A stretch of DNA of 64,000 nt from an uncultured candidate division WPS-2 bacterium (GCA_937927945.1 CALEYW010000099.1:1-64000); one strand, 5' to 3'; shown: positions 41,994 to 51,870, numbered from the stretch's first letter. Notes: generated by a model not told the origin, from the sequence alone. Program-made: numbers and translations.

Positions 41994-43109
41994 CTACTGA
42001 ACGGAGAGCGTGCGCTGCACCGGCGTCGCGGTCGCGCCGCTCTGGGGGTCGGTCGCGTTGATGGCGAGCACGATCTGGCTGCCGGACGGCGCACCGATGC
42101 TCACCTGCGTGGTGAAGTAGCCGTTGCCGTCGGCGGTGAGGGCGTAGTTCGCGCTGTTGGTCTGGCCTCCGGAGAGGATCGAACCGATGATCGCGCCGAT
42201 CGTCGTCGGTCCGCCGCTGGTCACCCCGACCTGAAGGGTGACGTGCGCGCCCGGCGTCGTTTGGCCTGAGACGACGAACTGGTGCGGCACCGTCGCGCCA
42301 TTGGCGGGACGCACGTTCGTGATCTGGCCGACCGCTGACGACCCGCCCGAGGTGAACGCCCAGCCGCGCCTGAACGCGCCGCCGTTGCTGTCGGTTCCGG
42401 TCACCCGGACGGTGTGCTGGCCCGCTTGGAGCGGCGAGGGCGGAGCGTACGTGAAGCCGCCGGGTGAACGGGTCGAATTGTTCGTCACGTCGGCTTGATC
42501 GAGCGTGATGCGAATCGAGTTCGGGTCGACGGTGCCGCCGCCGAACGTCGCCTCGATGGTCGGTCGACGTGAGCTGACCGACGCGCCGCGACCCGGCATC
42601 ACCGATGCCAGCGTGATCGCGCCGGCCGCGCCGCCGTTGGCGGGTGCCGGAGTCAGCGCCGCAGGCGGCGGGTTGCCGCCGTTGGTGTTGATCGCGACGA
42701 GGTTGTTGCTGCCGTCGTAGTTGACGGTCGCGCCGAGCGCCTGCGAGACGAAGCGCAGCGGAACGTAGGTGGAAGCTCCGATGAGGAACGGCGCGACGTC
42801 GACGGTCTGCTGCTGGCCGTCGACGGTCGCCTGCGTCGAGCCGATGCGCAGGGAGACGCTGTGTCCGCGTCCGGTCGCGTTGATGACGCCGGCCGAATAG
42901 ACGACGGTCGCGCCCAGGTTTTCGAAAACGCCGCGCAGCGGGACGAAGACGCGCCCGGCGCGCTCGGTCGGCGGCGGGTTCAGGTTGACTGCCGAGCCGT
43001 TGACGGTGACGTTCACGGGGCCGGCGGCCAGCGCCGGGACGATGCCGCCGCCGATGAGGACGAGGGCTGCGGTCAGCGCCGCGGCGCGAGAGGATGAAGA
43101 TGAGTGCAT
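41994..43109 (-). CDS. secreted stalk-domain (copper-amine-oxidase N-terminal-like) protein
   Basis: A 371-residue exported protein. The signal peptide is ALTAALVLIGGGIVPALAAG. Residues about 32-145 are a copper-amine-oxidase-N-like stalk domain (VFVPLRGVFENLGATVVYS, STYVPLRFVSQALGATVNYD). A Pro/Gly linker follows, then two Ig-like beta domains (TIEATFGGGTVDPNSIRITL; NVRPANGATVPHQFVVSG). Such proteins attach to or organise the cell surface; no enzyme activity is implied. It has its own terminator at 41895-41931 and follows the RND gene's terminator. Confidence 0.85.
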   Translation of the reverse strand: MHSSSSSRAAALTAALVLIGGGIVPALAAGPVNVTVNGSAVNLNPPPTERAGRVFVPLRGVFENLGATVVYSAGVINATGRGHSVSLRIGSTQATVDGQQQTVDVAPFLIGASTYVPLRFVSQALGATVNYDGSNNLVAINTNGGNPPPAALTPAPANGGAAGAITLASVMPGRGASVSSRRPTIEATFGGGTVDPNSIRITLDQADVTNNSTRSPGGFTYAPPSPLQAGQHTVRVTGTDSNGGAFRRGWAFTSGGSSAVGQITNVRPANGATVPHQFVVSGQTTPGAHVTLQVGVTSGGPTTIGAIIGSILSGGQTNSANYALTADGNGYFTTQVSIGAPSGSQIVLAINATDPQSGATATPVQRTLSVQ

Positions 43110-43170
43110 GAGTGCGAGGACCTCCGGTCGGCGGTGTTGCCAGAGGTCCCTTTACCCATTCTCAGCGATT

Positions 43171-43223
43171 TCCAAGAAAGCAAGGAGCGCGCCGCCGGCT
43201 TTTCCACCGGCGGCGCGTTCCTT
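43171..43223 (-). terminator. intrinsic terminator of the RND pump gene
   Basis: CGCGCCGCCGG (43188-43198) and CCGGCGGCGCG (43207-43217) form a perfect 11-bp stem with an 8-base loop, extended by AAGGA/TCCTT (43182-43186 and 43219-43223). The stem begins directly after the RND stop codon. The minus strand continues CTTTCTTGG, a loose T-tract. It isolates the pump from the stalk-domain gene downstream. Confidence 0.75.
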
Positions 43224-46200
43224 CAGTTGCCGACTGCCCCGGCCGGGATCGGCGGCGGCGCCAGGGGAGCATCATCATCGTCCGGAGCACGGCGCTCACG
43301 GCGCCCCGCACGCACGTCGGCCCACCAGCCGGCGAACCGGTTCGCGCTGACGTACATCGCCGGGACGAGAATCAGCGTGAGGAACAGTGAGCTCAGCAGA
43401 CCGCCGATCAGGACGATCCCCATCGACTGTCGGATTTCCGCACCCTCGGTCTTGCCGAGCGCGAGCGGCAGCATGCCGAAGACCATCGCCGCCGTGGTCA
43501 TGACGATCGGCCGAAGGCGCGTTCCGCCTGCCGCCAGGATCGCTTCACCGTACGTCAGCCCGCGCTTGCGCAGCGTGTTGGCGTAATCGACCAGCAAGAT
43601 CCCGTTCTTCGCGACGAGCCCGAAGAGCATGATGATCCCGATCGCCGAGAACAGGTTGATGGTTTGGCGGGTGATCGCGAGCAAGAGCAGCGCGCCGATG
43701 ATCGCTACCGGGATCGAGAACATGATCACGAACGGCGTGACGAACGATCCGTACAGGATCACCATCAAGCAGTAGATCAGAGCGATCGACGTGATCAGCG
43801 CGAACCCCATCGAGCTGAGGAACTCGATGAAGTACTTGGAGTCGCCGTCGGTGCCGAGCGTCACGCCGCCCGGAAGAAAGCCCGGTACGGCGAGTTGCGC
43901 GGTGACCTTTCCGACCACTTCTCCGAGCGTCGTCTTGCCGCGGTCGATGTCGCCGTTGACACGCACCACGACTTGTTTGTCGGCATGCTCGATCTTGGTC
44001 GGGGCGCGGTCGGACGTGAACGTCGCGACGCTGCCCAGCGGAACCAGCGAACCGTCCGTGGACCGCAGCGGGATACGCTGAATTTCGTCGATCGAGTTGC
44101 GCTTCGCCAGCGGATACTCGAGCAGCACGTTGACCAAACCGTTCCAGGTGCGGACCTTCGTCGCAACTGCGCCGCCGACAGCCGTGCGCGCCGCGATCGC
44201 TGCCGCGCCCGGCGAGACGCCGAGGATCGCCGCCTTCGCGGGATCGACCCGCACGGTGAGGTGCGGCGCTTCCTCCGCAGCGCTGGTCTGCACGTTCACC
44301 GTGCCCGGAATCGTGCGAATGAACGCGGCGAGTTTGTCGGCGGCCGGATGGATCGCATCGGCCGGACCCGAAAGCGTGTAGGAGATCGGCAAACCGCTGC
44401 CGCCGCCGCCGCGTCCCGAAACGGTCAGCTCCGCGCCCTTCGCCAAGTTCGGAAGCACGTCGCGCAATTTGGCGATGACGTCGTCCTGATCGCGCCGGTG
44501 GTCCTTGCTCAGCGTGACGTTGAACTGGCCGGCGAATCCGCCGTTGATCGAACCGTAGCCGTCGGGTTTCGCGCCCGCATAGGTGCGTACGGTGTCGATG
44601 TTCGGAATTTTGAGCACTTCTTGCTCGATCCTCACCAAGGCGGCCTCGGTCACGGCGAGCGGCGTACCGACCGGGTACGTGAGATTGCCGTGGATCTGGC
44701 CGCTCTTCGTGTCGGGAACGAACTCGCTCTTCAGGTTGAAATGTCCGAATGCGAGGCCGAGCATCGCTACGCCGGCAGCCGCGCATCCCAGCGCGCCGCT
44801 CAGCGTCGCTCCGCCGTGCGACCCTTCGAACCGGATGCCGAGGAAATGCTTCCCCGCCAGCGCGTTCCCAACCGGGAACCAGACCAGCGTGACGACCCCG
44901 AGCGCGACGTCGACGCCGGCGGCGACCATCATCGTTTCGACTCCGGTCAGCAGCACGATGGCATTGATGACGAGCAGCAGGCTGAGCCAAAAGGTCATCC
45001 AGCGGTGCCGCACCGCGAGCGGAAGCATCGTGTGCCGATACCAGTCGTTCAGGTCCTCGAAGCCGCGCTGAAACCACACGAGGTATTTCGGCGGCGCGAC
45101 GGAGCGCTTCTTGACCGACCATTTTGCCGCGAGGACGGGCGTGAGCGTGAACGAGACGAACAGCGAGAACAGCGTCGCGACCGTGACGACGATCCCGAAC
45201 TCCTTCATGTACTCGCCGACGAAGCCGCTCAGGAACGCGAGCGGGAGGAAGACGACGACGTCGACCAGCGTGATCGCGATCGCCGCGCCGCCGATCTCGG
45301 TGCGGCCGCTGATCGCGGCCTCCTTCGGTGCCTGACCGAGATCACGGTGCCGGGTGATGTTCTCGAGCACGACGATCGAGTCGTCGACGAGGATCCCGAT
45401 GATGAGCGAGAGCCCCATCAGCGAGACGTTGTCGAGCGTCAGCCCCATCACGCGCATGACGATGAACGTCGCGAGCAGCGAAGAGGGGATGGCGATCATC
45501 ACGACCGCGGCGTTGCGCCAGGCGTGCAGGAACAGCATCAGCACGATGGCGGTGAGGATCACGCCTTCGGCAAGTGACTGCAGCACGCCGTTGAGCGAGG
45601 CCGTCGTGTAGTCCGCCGGCGCGAACAGCTCGTGAAACTCGATCTGCGGGTACTTCTTCATGATCGATTTCATCTGGTCGCGCACAACCTTCGTCGTTCC
45701 GACTTCATCGGAGCTGATCGTGCGCGTGACGTCGAGGATCAAGCCGGGAGCGCCGTTCATGCGCGAGATCAGCCGCTGCTCCTGATGCGTGTCGCTGGTC
45801 GATGCGACGTCGCGAACCTGCAGGAGTTTCTGCGCACCGCCGGTCACCGGCAGCGGCAAGGCCGCAAGATCGGCCGCCGAATTGATCTCGGCATGGACGG
45901 AGACGGTCGTCTCGACGGTCGGACGGTCGATGCGGCCGCCTGGCAGATTGGCGTTATTGTTCGAGATCGCCGCGTAGACGTCGGAGAGCGTCGCTCCGGC
46001 TGCCAGCATGCGCAAGGGGTCGGCATCGACGTTGAACTGCCGCACCGCCGCACCGCTCAGGTTGACGTTCTCGACGCCGGGGATGTGGCGGATGTCCGAG
46101 ATGACGCGATCGTTCAGCACGTCGGCCAACGCGGGTGCGGTGAGCGACTTCGAATCGACCGCGTAGGTGACCACGGGAGCGTCGGCACCGTTCTTGGAGA

Positions 46201-46582
46201 CCGTCGGCGGATCGAGGTCGGACGGCATGTAGACGCGCGCGGTGTCGACGCGGCGCTGGACGTCGATGGCGGCAAAATCGAGGTTCGTCCCGAGTTTGAA
46301 CTGCACGGCAACGACCGCCAGACCTTCCTGCGCGTTCGCTGTCATCTGATCGAGATGCTCGATCCCATCGATCTGATCTTCGATCGGCTTGACGACGAGA
46401 CGTTCCATCTCCGCCGGCGAGGCGCCGGGATACGCCGCCTCGACGATGACGATCGGGAAGTTGACGTTCGGTTGCGAGTTCTTACCGAGCGCGAGATAGG
46501 AAGCCGCGCCATAGACTGCCAGGGCGATGAAGAACATCGCAACGATGATCGGGCGCTGTATGGAAAAACGCGTCAGCCACAT
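43223..46582 (-). CDS. RND efflux pump, HAE1/AcrB type, with enlarged central membrane region
   Basis: An 1119-residue inner-membrane transporter. N-terminal MWLTRFSIQRPIIVAMFF, porter domains, TM4 proton-relay Asp pair in GLSLIIGILVDDSIVVLENI, and TM10 Lys in MLFGLVAKNGILLVDYANTL are all present. The region between TM6 and the second porter half carries about 80 extra residues with two or three added hydrophobic segments (TMMVAAGVDVALGVVTLVWF, LSGALGCAAAGVAMLGLAFG) not found in AcrB. It exports drugs or metabolites by proton antiport. No membrane-fusion or TolC partner is adjacent. Confidence 0.92.
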   Translation of the reverse strand: MWLTRFSIQRPIIVAMFFIALAVYGAASYLALGKNSQPNVNFPIVIVEAAYPGASPAEMERLVVKPIEDQIDGIEHLDQMTANAQEGLAVVAVQFKLGTNLDFAAIDVQRRVDTARVYMPSDLDPPTVSKNGADAPVVTYAVDSKSLTAPALADVLNDRVISDIRHIPGVENVNLSGAAVRQFNVDADPLRMLAAGATLSDVYAAISNNNANLPGGRIDRPTVETTVSVHAEINSAADLAALPLPVTGGAQKLLQVRDVASTSDTHQEQRLISRMNGAPGLILDVTRTISSDEVGTTKVVRDQMKSIMKKYPQIEFHELFAPADYTTASLNGVLQSLAEGVILTAIVLMLFLHAWRNAAVVMIAIPSSLLATFIVMRVMGLTLDNVSLMGLSLIIGILVDDSIVVLENITRHRDLGQAPKEAAISGRTEIGGAAIAITLVDVVVFLPLAFLSGFVGEYMKEFGIVVTVATLFSLFVSFTLTPVLAAKWSVKKRSVAPPKYLVWFQRGFEDLNDWYRHTMLPLAVRHRWMTFWLSLLLVINAIVLLTGVETMMVAAGVDVALGVVTLVWFPVGNALAGKHFLGIRFEGSHGGATLSGALGCAAAGVAMLGLAFGHFNLKSEFVPDTKSGQIHGNLTYPVGTPLAVTEAALVRIEQEVLKIPNIDTVRTYAGAKPDGYGSINGGFAGQFNVTLSKDHRRDQDDVIAKLRDVLPNLAKGAELTVSGRGGGGSGLPISYTLSGPADAIHPAADKLAAFIRTIPGTVNVQTSAAEEAPHLTVRVDPAKAAILGVSPGAAAIAARTAVGGAVATKVRTWNGLVNVLLEYPLAKRNSIDEIQRIPLRSTDGSLVPLGSVATFTSDRAPTKIEHADKQVVVRVNGDIDRGKTTLGEVVGKVTAQLAVPGFLPGGVTLGTDGDSKYFIEFLSSMGFALITSIALIYCLMVILYGSFVTPFVIMFSIPVAIIGALLLLAITRQTINLFSAIGIIMLFGLVAKNGILLVDYANTLRKRGLTYGEAILAAGGTRLRPIVMTTAAMVFGMLPLALGKTEGAEIRQSMGIVLIGGLLSSLFLTLILVPAMYVSANRFAGWWADVRAGRRERRAPDDDDAPLAPPPIPAGAVGN

Positions 46583-46910
46583 GATTTGAGAACCCGTCTC
46601 CTCTCGCCGGTCGACCCGAACTACGAAGCACCCCTTCGCGATGTTTCAGCGGATCTCCTGATTCTTTAGTTGATCGCCCCGCCCGTGGGCAAGCCCGAGC
46701 GCGAGGCCGGCGAAACCTTGGGGCCGCCCGCGCGAGAGCACGACGGGCGTGGCGCCCCGACGACCACGTCGCCCCGACGATCGCCCGAGGCGAACTGGCA
46801 CCTCGAGCGGGGAGTTCGGCATCCGCTCTTTGCGAACATCGTCGTGCGCGTCACACGATGCGATGCCGGCTGCCTCGCCGCCTTCGTCACCGGATGGGCC
46901 GAGCTGCGCG
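46583..46910. other. intergenic region, no supported gene
   Basis: About 330 bases upstream of the RND gene. Several frames are open because of high GC, but none has protein-like composition, a ribosome site or a recognisable motif. The RND promoter should lie here (minus strand); no consensus -35/-10 pair is obvious. Confidence 0.5.
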
Positions 46911-47096
46911 TCAGTTCGTCGTTTCCTCGCGCAGCGGGAGAACTGCGGTCGGCGCATCGTAGAGCAAGCGCCAGAGCGGCGCCGCCTGGCCGACGGTCCA
47001 GCTTTCGCGCGTCTGGGGGTCGGTCGCGCGTGCCACGAGTTCGCCCGTCGCCGTGCGAAAGAACTTCACGACCAGAATCGAAGAGCAGCTGTCCAT
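46911..47096 (-). CDS. small hypothetical protein
   Basis: A 61-residue frame from ATG 47096 (MDSCSSILVVKFFRTATGEL, then VARATDPQTRESWTVGQAAP and LWRLLYDAPTAVLPL). Composition is protein-like and the frame extends ten residues further upstream, but no ribosome site is seen. It is divergent from the peptide-binding lipoprotein gene. No family is recognised and it could be spurious. Confidence 0.4.
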   Translation of the reverse strand: MDSCSSILVVKFFRTATGELVARATDPQTRESWTVGQAAPLWRLLYDAPTAVLPLREETTN

Positions 47097-47156
47097 GACG
47101 AGGTCAGCGTATCCACGGGACCTCAACGAATCGTCAAATGACCGGATCGTAGGTCG

Positions 47157-48740
47157 GTGAGGCGGTGGTTGGCGCCTATCCTCGGGGCGTTCGCATTGCT
47201 GGCCTCCGGCTGCGCTGGGCCTGCGGCGCGCGACGACGTCGTGCGGGTAGCGATCGGCGGACCGCTCGTCTCGCTCAATCCGGCGCTCGCGTTCTCGTTC
47301 GATGCCAACGCCGTATCGGAAGCGATCTTCGACGGGCTGGTCAAGCTCGACGCCCGCGGCCGCGTCGTCGCCGACCTCGCGACCCGCGTGCCGAGCGGCT
47401 CAAACGGCGACATCGGCGCCGGCGGCCGGACGATCACGTACCATCTGCGACGCGGCGTACGCTGGCACGACGGCAAGCCGTTCACCTCGGCCGACGTGGC
47501 GTTCACGTTCCGGATCTTACGCGACCCGCGGATAAGCGGACCGAATCGCGCGATCTATGCATCCGTCGCCGCGCTCGAGACGCCGGACCCGTACACGGTA
47601 CGCGTGCGCCTGCGCGAGCGGTCGGCGGTCGCCGTCGCGCGCCTGTTCTGCATCGGCGAGAACGGCGGGATTCTCCCGGCGCACCTGCTGGCGCACGTAC
47701 GTGACCTCAACAGCAGCGACTTCAACGGTCACCCGGTCGGAACCGGGCCGTACGCGTTCGTGTCGTGGCAGCGCGCGTCGCGCTTGACCTTGCGCGCGAA
47801 CCCCGCGTATTTCGGCGGTCGCCCGCGCATCGCGCGGCTCGAGATCGTCGAGGTCGCCGACAAGAACACGCTGGCTGCCCTGCTGAAGACGCATCAGGTC
47901 GACGTTGCGTCAGGCGGCGCGTCGCTGATCCCCGCGCTGCGCGACGAGCCGTCGCTGCGGCTGATCGTCGCGCCGTCGCGCAGCGCGATCTACTTGTGCT
48001 TCAACGTGCCGCGCCCGCCGTTCGACGATCGGCGCGTTCGCCGCGCGCTGGCGTTCGCGCTGAACCGCGAGCGCCTGGCGCGCGTCGTCTCGCTCGGGAC
48101 CGCGCGTGCGGCGGAGTCGCTGATTCCGCCGTTCAGTTGGGGGTATCGGCGCGACAACGGCGCGCCTTCGTACGATCCGGTACGCAGCGCACAGCTGCTC
48201 GACGCGGCCGGCTGGCGGCGCGGCTCGGACGGCATCCGGCGCAAAGGCGGCCAAGCGCTCGAGATCGGACTGGTGACGTTCGACTTGCCAGTGGTTCGCA
48301 AGATGGCCGTGCTGTTGCAGGCCGCGTGGCACGACGTCGGGGCGAACGTCTCGCTGCGTGTCGTGCCCGGCAACGTGCTCTTCGGCAACGGGCTCTTGGC
48401 GAAGCGCACGTACGAGGTCGCGCTGCTGGGTCAGGGCTTCGACGAGGATCCCGACCTCACCAACTTCGTCACCAGCGCGTACGTGCCGCCGCTCGGCGAG
48501 AACTTCGCGCGCTATCGTGACGCAGACGTGGACCGCTGGTCCGCCGCGGCGCTGCACGGGCCCGACCGCGCGGTGCGCGCGCCGTTCTACGCGCGCATAG
48601 CGCGACGCCTCAATCGCGACGTGCCGTACGTCCCGCTCGCCTGGGAGAGCACGATCTACGTCGTCAGCTCGCGCTTACGCGGATTCCAGCCGGAGACGCT
48701 GAACTCGGATTTCTGGAACGTCGCGCAGTGGCACTTTTGA
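47157..48740 (+). CDS. ABC transporter substrate-binding lipoprotein (family 5, peptide/nickel type)
   Basis: A 527-residue lipoprotein. The lipobox is GAFALLASGC, with Cys at about residue 19. Family SBP_bac_5 features are VSLNPALAFSFDANAVSEAI, RGVRWHDGKPFTSADVAFTF, NGHPVGTGPYAFVSWQR and the late LSPI-like region VPYVPLAWESTIYVV. It would deliver oligopeptides or similar ligands to a Dpp/Opp-type permease. No permease or ATPase is adjacent, but DppB/DppC-like permeases lie 10 kb away (58221-60153). The start is GTG 47157. The 3' end overlaps the regulator gene on the other strand by 77 bases. Confidence 0.88.
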   Translation: MRRWLAPILGAFALLASGCAGPAARDDVVRVAIGGPLVSLNPALAFSFDANAVSEAIFDGLVKLDARGRVVADLATRVPSGSNGDIGAGGRTITYHLRRGVRWHDGKPFTSADVAFTFRILRDPRISGPNRAIYASVAALETPDPYTVRVRLRERSAVAVARLFCIGENGGILPAHLLAHVRDLNSSDFNGHPVGTGPYAFVSWQRASRLTLRANPAYFGGRPRIARLEIVEVADKNTLAALLKTHQVDVASGGASLIPALRDEPSLRLIVAPSRSAIYLCFNVPRPPFDDRRVRRALAFALNRERLARVVSLGTARAAESLIPPFSWGYRRDNGAPSYDPVRSAQLLDAAGWRRGSDGIRRKGGQALEIGLVTFDLPVVRKMAVLLQAAWHDVGANVSLRVVPGNVLFGNGLLAKRTYEVALLGQGFDEDPDLTNFVTSAYVPPLGENFARYRDADVDRWSAAALHGPDRAVRAPFYARIARRLNRDVPYVPLAWESTIYVVSSRLRGFQPETLNSDFWNVAQWHF

Positions 48741-51700
48741 GCCGCTGCATACGCAGCGACGATGCGCGCTCGCGCATCTCGGCGGCAAACTCCTCCATGC
48801 CGATCTCGTCGGCAGCCGCGGCCAACGCGGCGAAGGCGCGGTCGGCATCCAACGGGGTTTGGCGCACTTGGCGTTCCAGCGCCTGCGCCGCGTCGCGGAG
48901 CAGCTGCGGCGCGTCCGCGGCGTGCGTGCGCACCGCTGCCCACGCGAGTGCCGACTCGCGCGCGAGGCTCATGCCGACGACGCCCTTCGCGACCGGATCG
49001 AGCGGCAACGCGCGCGCGGCCACGAGCGCCTGCTCGGCGTCTCCCCGCTCGTTGCGGCCGAGCAGCGCTTCGATCCGGCACAAGCTCGCGATCCCGCGCC
49101 GACTGTAGCCCTCGCTCATCGGGTTCGCCAGCAGCCGGTCCGCGATGAGCAGCGCTTCCTCCCACGCATGGCCCGCGAGGGCGAGGTTCGCCGCCAGCGC
49201 GTCGTACGAGAAGCGCAGCAGCAGCACGGAGATGCCGTGCAGTGCGGGCATCGCGATCGTGCCGTGCGAGGATTCGAGGATCCCGGCGACGATCTCCAGC
49301 TCGCGCCGGCATTCGTCGAATCGCTCGCACAGATACCAGAGCGACGCGCGTCGCGTGCGCACCGCCGCTTCGGTGCGGGCGTCGGCGCGGCGGGCCTGAT
49401 CGAGCGCCCGATCGGCGATCGCCGTCGCTTCTTCGAAGTGCAGCCAGATGCACAGTACGGCGAGCAGCCGTTCCAGTGCCGTCGCGCGCAGACGCGCGCT
49501 GCCGGTGCGCTCGGCACAGGCGAGCGCACTGCGGGCGCTCGCAATCGCACCTGCTTCGTCGCCGAGGAATTGGCGGCACATCGACTGACGAACCAGTCCG
49601 TACACGAGCAGCCGGTCGTCGTTCAGCGCCGTGCCGAGCTCGACCGCTTCGTCCGTGTCGACGAGGGCCGCATCGGGCGGGAACGCTTCGAGGAAGAGCG
49701 CCGCACGACGCGTGAGCGCCCGGCAGACCAGCACCCCGTCGCCGGCCTCACGCGCGTGCGCGAGCCGCGCGTTCGCGTGCGCGAGCGCGTCGGTTCGCTC
49801 GCCGGCCTCTTCGCAGGCGCGCGTCGCCACCTCGTGCAGCTCGCTCAGCACGCGGTGCATCTGCTCCGACGGACGCAGCCGCTTCGCGACCGCGATCCCG
49901 GCCGTCGCCCAATCGAGCGCGTCGATGCGCGCGTTGACTTCGAGCACCGCGTAGGCGGCGCGCGCGAAGGCGTGCGCAGCCGCCAGGACCTGTCCGCTCG
50001 CGCGCAGGTGCGCGGCACGCCGTACCAGCGATTCGCGCCGTTCGTCGTGTTCGAAGTGGCGCGCGAAGGCCCGATGGAGCTGGACGCGCCGCCCGCTGTT
50101 GAGCGCGCGCCCCGCCGCTTCACGCATGAGGTCGTGGCGGAAACGAAACTCCGGTCCCGATGCGGGCTGCTCCAACAGTCCCAAGCCGATGAGATCGTCG
50201 ATTGCATCGAACGTGCGCCCTTCGCCGAGGGCGCAGACCGCGACGAGATCCTCGGCCGTCGCGTCGGGTTCCAGCGCGAACGCGCACGCCACGGTCGCCG
50301 GGTCGTCACCGTTCGCATACAGTCGTGACTCGAGGAAGTCGCGGATCGTCGCCGGCGTCTGCGCCTCGGCGCCGAGCTTGCCGGCGAGCACCCACGCGTC
50401 GCGCGAGCGCTGCAGCGTCCCCGAGCGAACCAGCGACTCGAACAGCTTGGTCGCGAAGAACGCATGCCCGCCGGAGCGCGCGAACAGGAAGTCGGCGAGC
50501 GCGGCTGCACTCTCGGGCGCCACCCGTGCAATCGCCGTGCGCAGATCGTCCAGCGAGAGCAGGCCCAACTCGAGGGTGGTCGCGTGCGGCAATCGCGCCA
50601 TCAGCCGGCGCAGCCCTTCGGGCCGCGTCGCGACGACGAGCTGGACGGCACCTTCGGCGGCCCCGCTCGCGAGACGGACGAACACCTGCAGCGCGTCGCC
50701 GGTCAAGTACTGCGCGTCGTCGACGAGGAGTGCGGTCCCCACGCCGAGCGCGTGACGGAGCGCATCGGCGAGCGTCGTCGCGTCGCCGCCCGCGGCGAGG
50801 AAGGCGGTGAACGGCGTGCGCGTGAGCTCTTCATGGAGCCTCGCCCACGGGCCGAAGGAGTGCGGATCGTCGGCTCGCGCGGCGACGGGGACGATCCGCA
50901 CGTCGGTTTCGATGGCGACCCGCTCGGCGTGCCGCAAGAGCTCCGTCTTCCCTTCACCTGCAGCGCCGTGCACGATCAAAACCCCGCCCTGACCGGCGGC
51001 GGTCTGCGCGAACGCACGCGCCACCGCGGCGAGCTCCGTGCGTCTTCCGCAGAATGGGATCGCGACGTCGTCGGGCGGCCGCTCCGCCGGTGCGCGCACG
51101 TTCGCGAACTGCGCCTCGAACGCGGCCGACGGTGAGGCGCCGATCTCGACGAGCACCGCGCGGTATCGCTCGACGAGCGCGGCGGCAGCCGAACGGCGTC
51201 CCGCGTCGAGCTCCGCCGCGGCGACGGTGGCATACGGAGCTTCGTCGAAGCTGCCCCGCTCGATGAGCAGACGGGCGCTGGCGACGTCACCGTCGCGGGC
51301 GACCGCATCAGCCAGCAGCCCGTCGTACGTTGAGGCGGCGCGTTCGCGCTGCGCGACGCTCCACTCCGCGTAGTCGCCTTCCAAGAACTCTCCGCGGTAC
51401 AGCGCGATGGCGGCGCGTTTGGAGGAGACGTCGTCGCTCGCCGCCCCTTCGGCGAAGGTGCGCAGGTCGAGGTCCGTCTCCAGACGCCAGACCACATGCG
51501 CCCTCTTCGCAGTCAGCGCCGCGTCGGCGTCGACGCCGCCGTCACGAAGAGCACGCCGGATCGACCAAAGCGCGGTGTTGAGGCTCGACCGCCCGCGCTC
51601 CGGGGTGCAATCGGACCAGAACAACTCCGTGATGCTCTCGCGCGACAGCTCGACACCCCGGTGCAGGACGAGGTAAACGAGCAGCGCTCGCGCCTTCTGC

Positions 51701-51777
51701 GTCGGTGGTGGCGTGAGCTCGCGGCCATCGGCGCAGAAGCGGAACGCACCTAGCGTCTGAAGCGACAAGGCGTCCAC
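48664..51777 (-). CDS. large BTAD (SARP-type) AAA transcriptional regulator with TPR tail
   Basis: A regulator of about 1037 residues. It has an N-terminal OmpR-like DNA-binding domain (LQTLGAFRFCADGRELTPPP, RSSLNTALWSIRRALRDGG), a bacterial transcriptional activation domain (about 100-245; YRGEFLEGDYAEWSVAQRE) and an AAA ATPase with Walker A GAAGEGKTELL and Walker B ALLVDDAQYL. About 450 residues of TPR-like helices follow. It resembles AfsR/MalT-class activators that integrate a signal with ATP binding. Start GTG 51777 or 51792, neither with a ribosome site. The last 26 residues are encoded opposite the end of the lipoprotein gene. Confidence 0.85.
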   Translation of the reverse strand: MDALSLQTLGAFRFCADGRELTPPPTQKARALLVYLVLHRGVELSRESITELFWSDCTPERGRSSLNTALWSIRRALRDGGVDADAALTAKRAHVVWRLETDLDLRTFAEGAASDDVSSKRAAIALYRGEFLEGDYAEWSVAQRERAASTYDGLLADAVARDGDVASARLLIERGSFDEAPYATVAAAELDAGRRSAAAALVERYRAVLVEIGASPSAAFEAQFANVRAPAERPPDDVAIPFCGRRTELAAVARAFAQTAAGQGGVLIVHGAAGEGKTELLRHAERVAIETDVRIVPVAARADDPHSFGPWARLHEELTRTPFTAFLAAGGDATTLADALRHALGVGTALLVDDAQYLTGDALQVFVRLASGAAEGAVQLVVATRPEGLRRLMARLPHATTLELGLLSLDDLRTAIARVAPESAAALADFLFARSGGHAFFATKLFESLVRSGTLQRSRDAWVLAGKLGAEAQTPATIRDFLESRLYANGDDPATVACAFALEPDATAEDLVAVCALGEGRTFDAIDDLIGLGLLEQPASGPEFRFRHDLMREAAGRALNSGRRVQLHRAFARHFEHDERRESLVRRAAHLRASGQVLAAAHAFARAAYAVLEVNARIDALDWATAGIAVAKRLRPSEQMHRVLSELHEVATRACEEAGERTDALAHANARLAHAREAGDGVLVCRALTRRAALFLEAFPPDAALVDTDEAVELGTALNDDRLLVYGLVRQSMCRQFLGDEAGAIASARSALACAERTGSARLRATALERLLAVLCIWLHFEEATAIADRALDQARRADARTEAAVRTRRASLWYLCERFDECRRELEIVAGILESSHGTIAMPALHGISVLLLRFSYDALAANLALAGHAWEEALLIADRLLANPMSEGYSRRGIASLCRIEALLGRNERGDAEQALVAARALPLDPVAKGVVGMSLARESALAWAAVRTHAADAPQLLRDAAQALERQVRQTPLDADRAFAALAAAADEIGMEEFAAEMRERASSLRMQRLKSATARRSRNPSSASPAGIRVSAS

Positions 51778-51830
51778 GGCGGGAGCTTTCACCGCAAAAA
51801 TGGGCCGCGCCCCCCGCACCGCGCGCGAGG

Positions 51831-51861
51831 AAAAGCCCGCCGGAGGGGTTCCGGCGGGCTT
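51831..51861 (-). terminator. intrinsic terminator after tRNA-Leu
   Basis: AAGCCCGCCGG (51833-51843) and CCGGCGGGCTT (51851-51861) form a perfect 11-bp stem with a 7-base loop. On the minus strand it is followed by TTTTCC. It lies ten bases beyond the CCA end of tRNA-Leu and separates it from the downstream regulator gene. Confidence 0.85.
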
Positions 51862-51870
51862 CGGATTTGT

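Noticed and set aside
43664..45577. Plus-strand frame of 637 codons opposite the RND gene
   Set aside because: Composition is dominated by Arg, Asp and Glu with no hydrophobic core. The RND frame is unambiguous.
46646..46957. Minus-strand frame of 103 codons upstream of the RND gene
   Set aside because: It is rich in Arg/Gly/Pro without protein-like periodicity, and it overlaps the more plausible small frame at 46911-47096.
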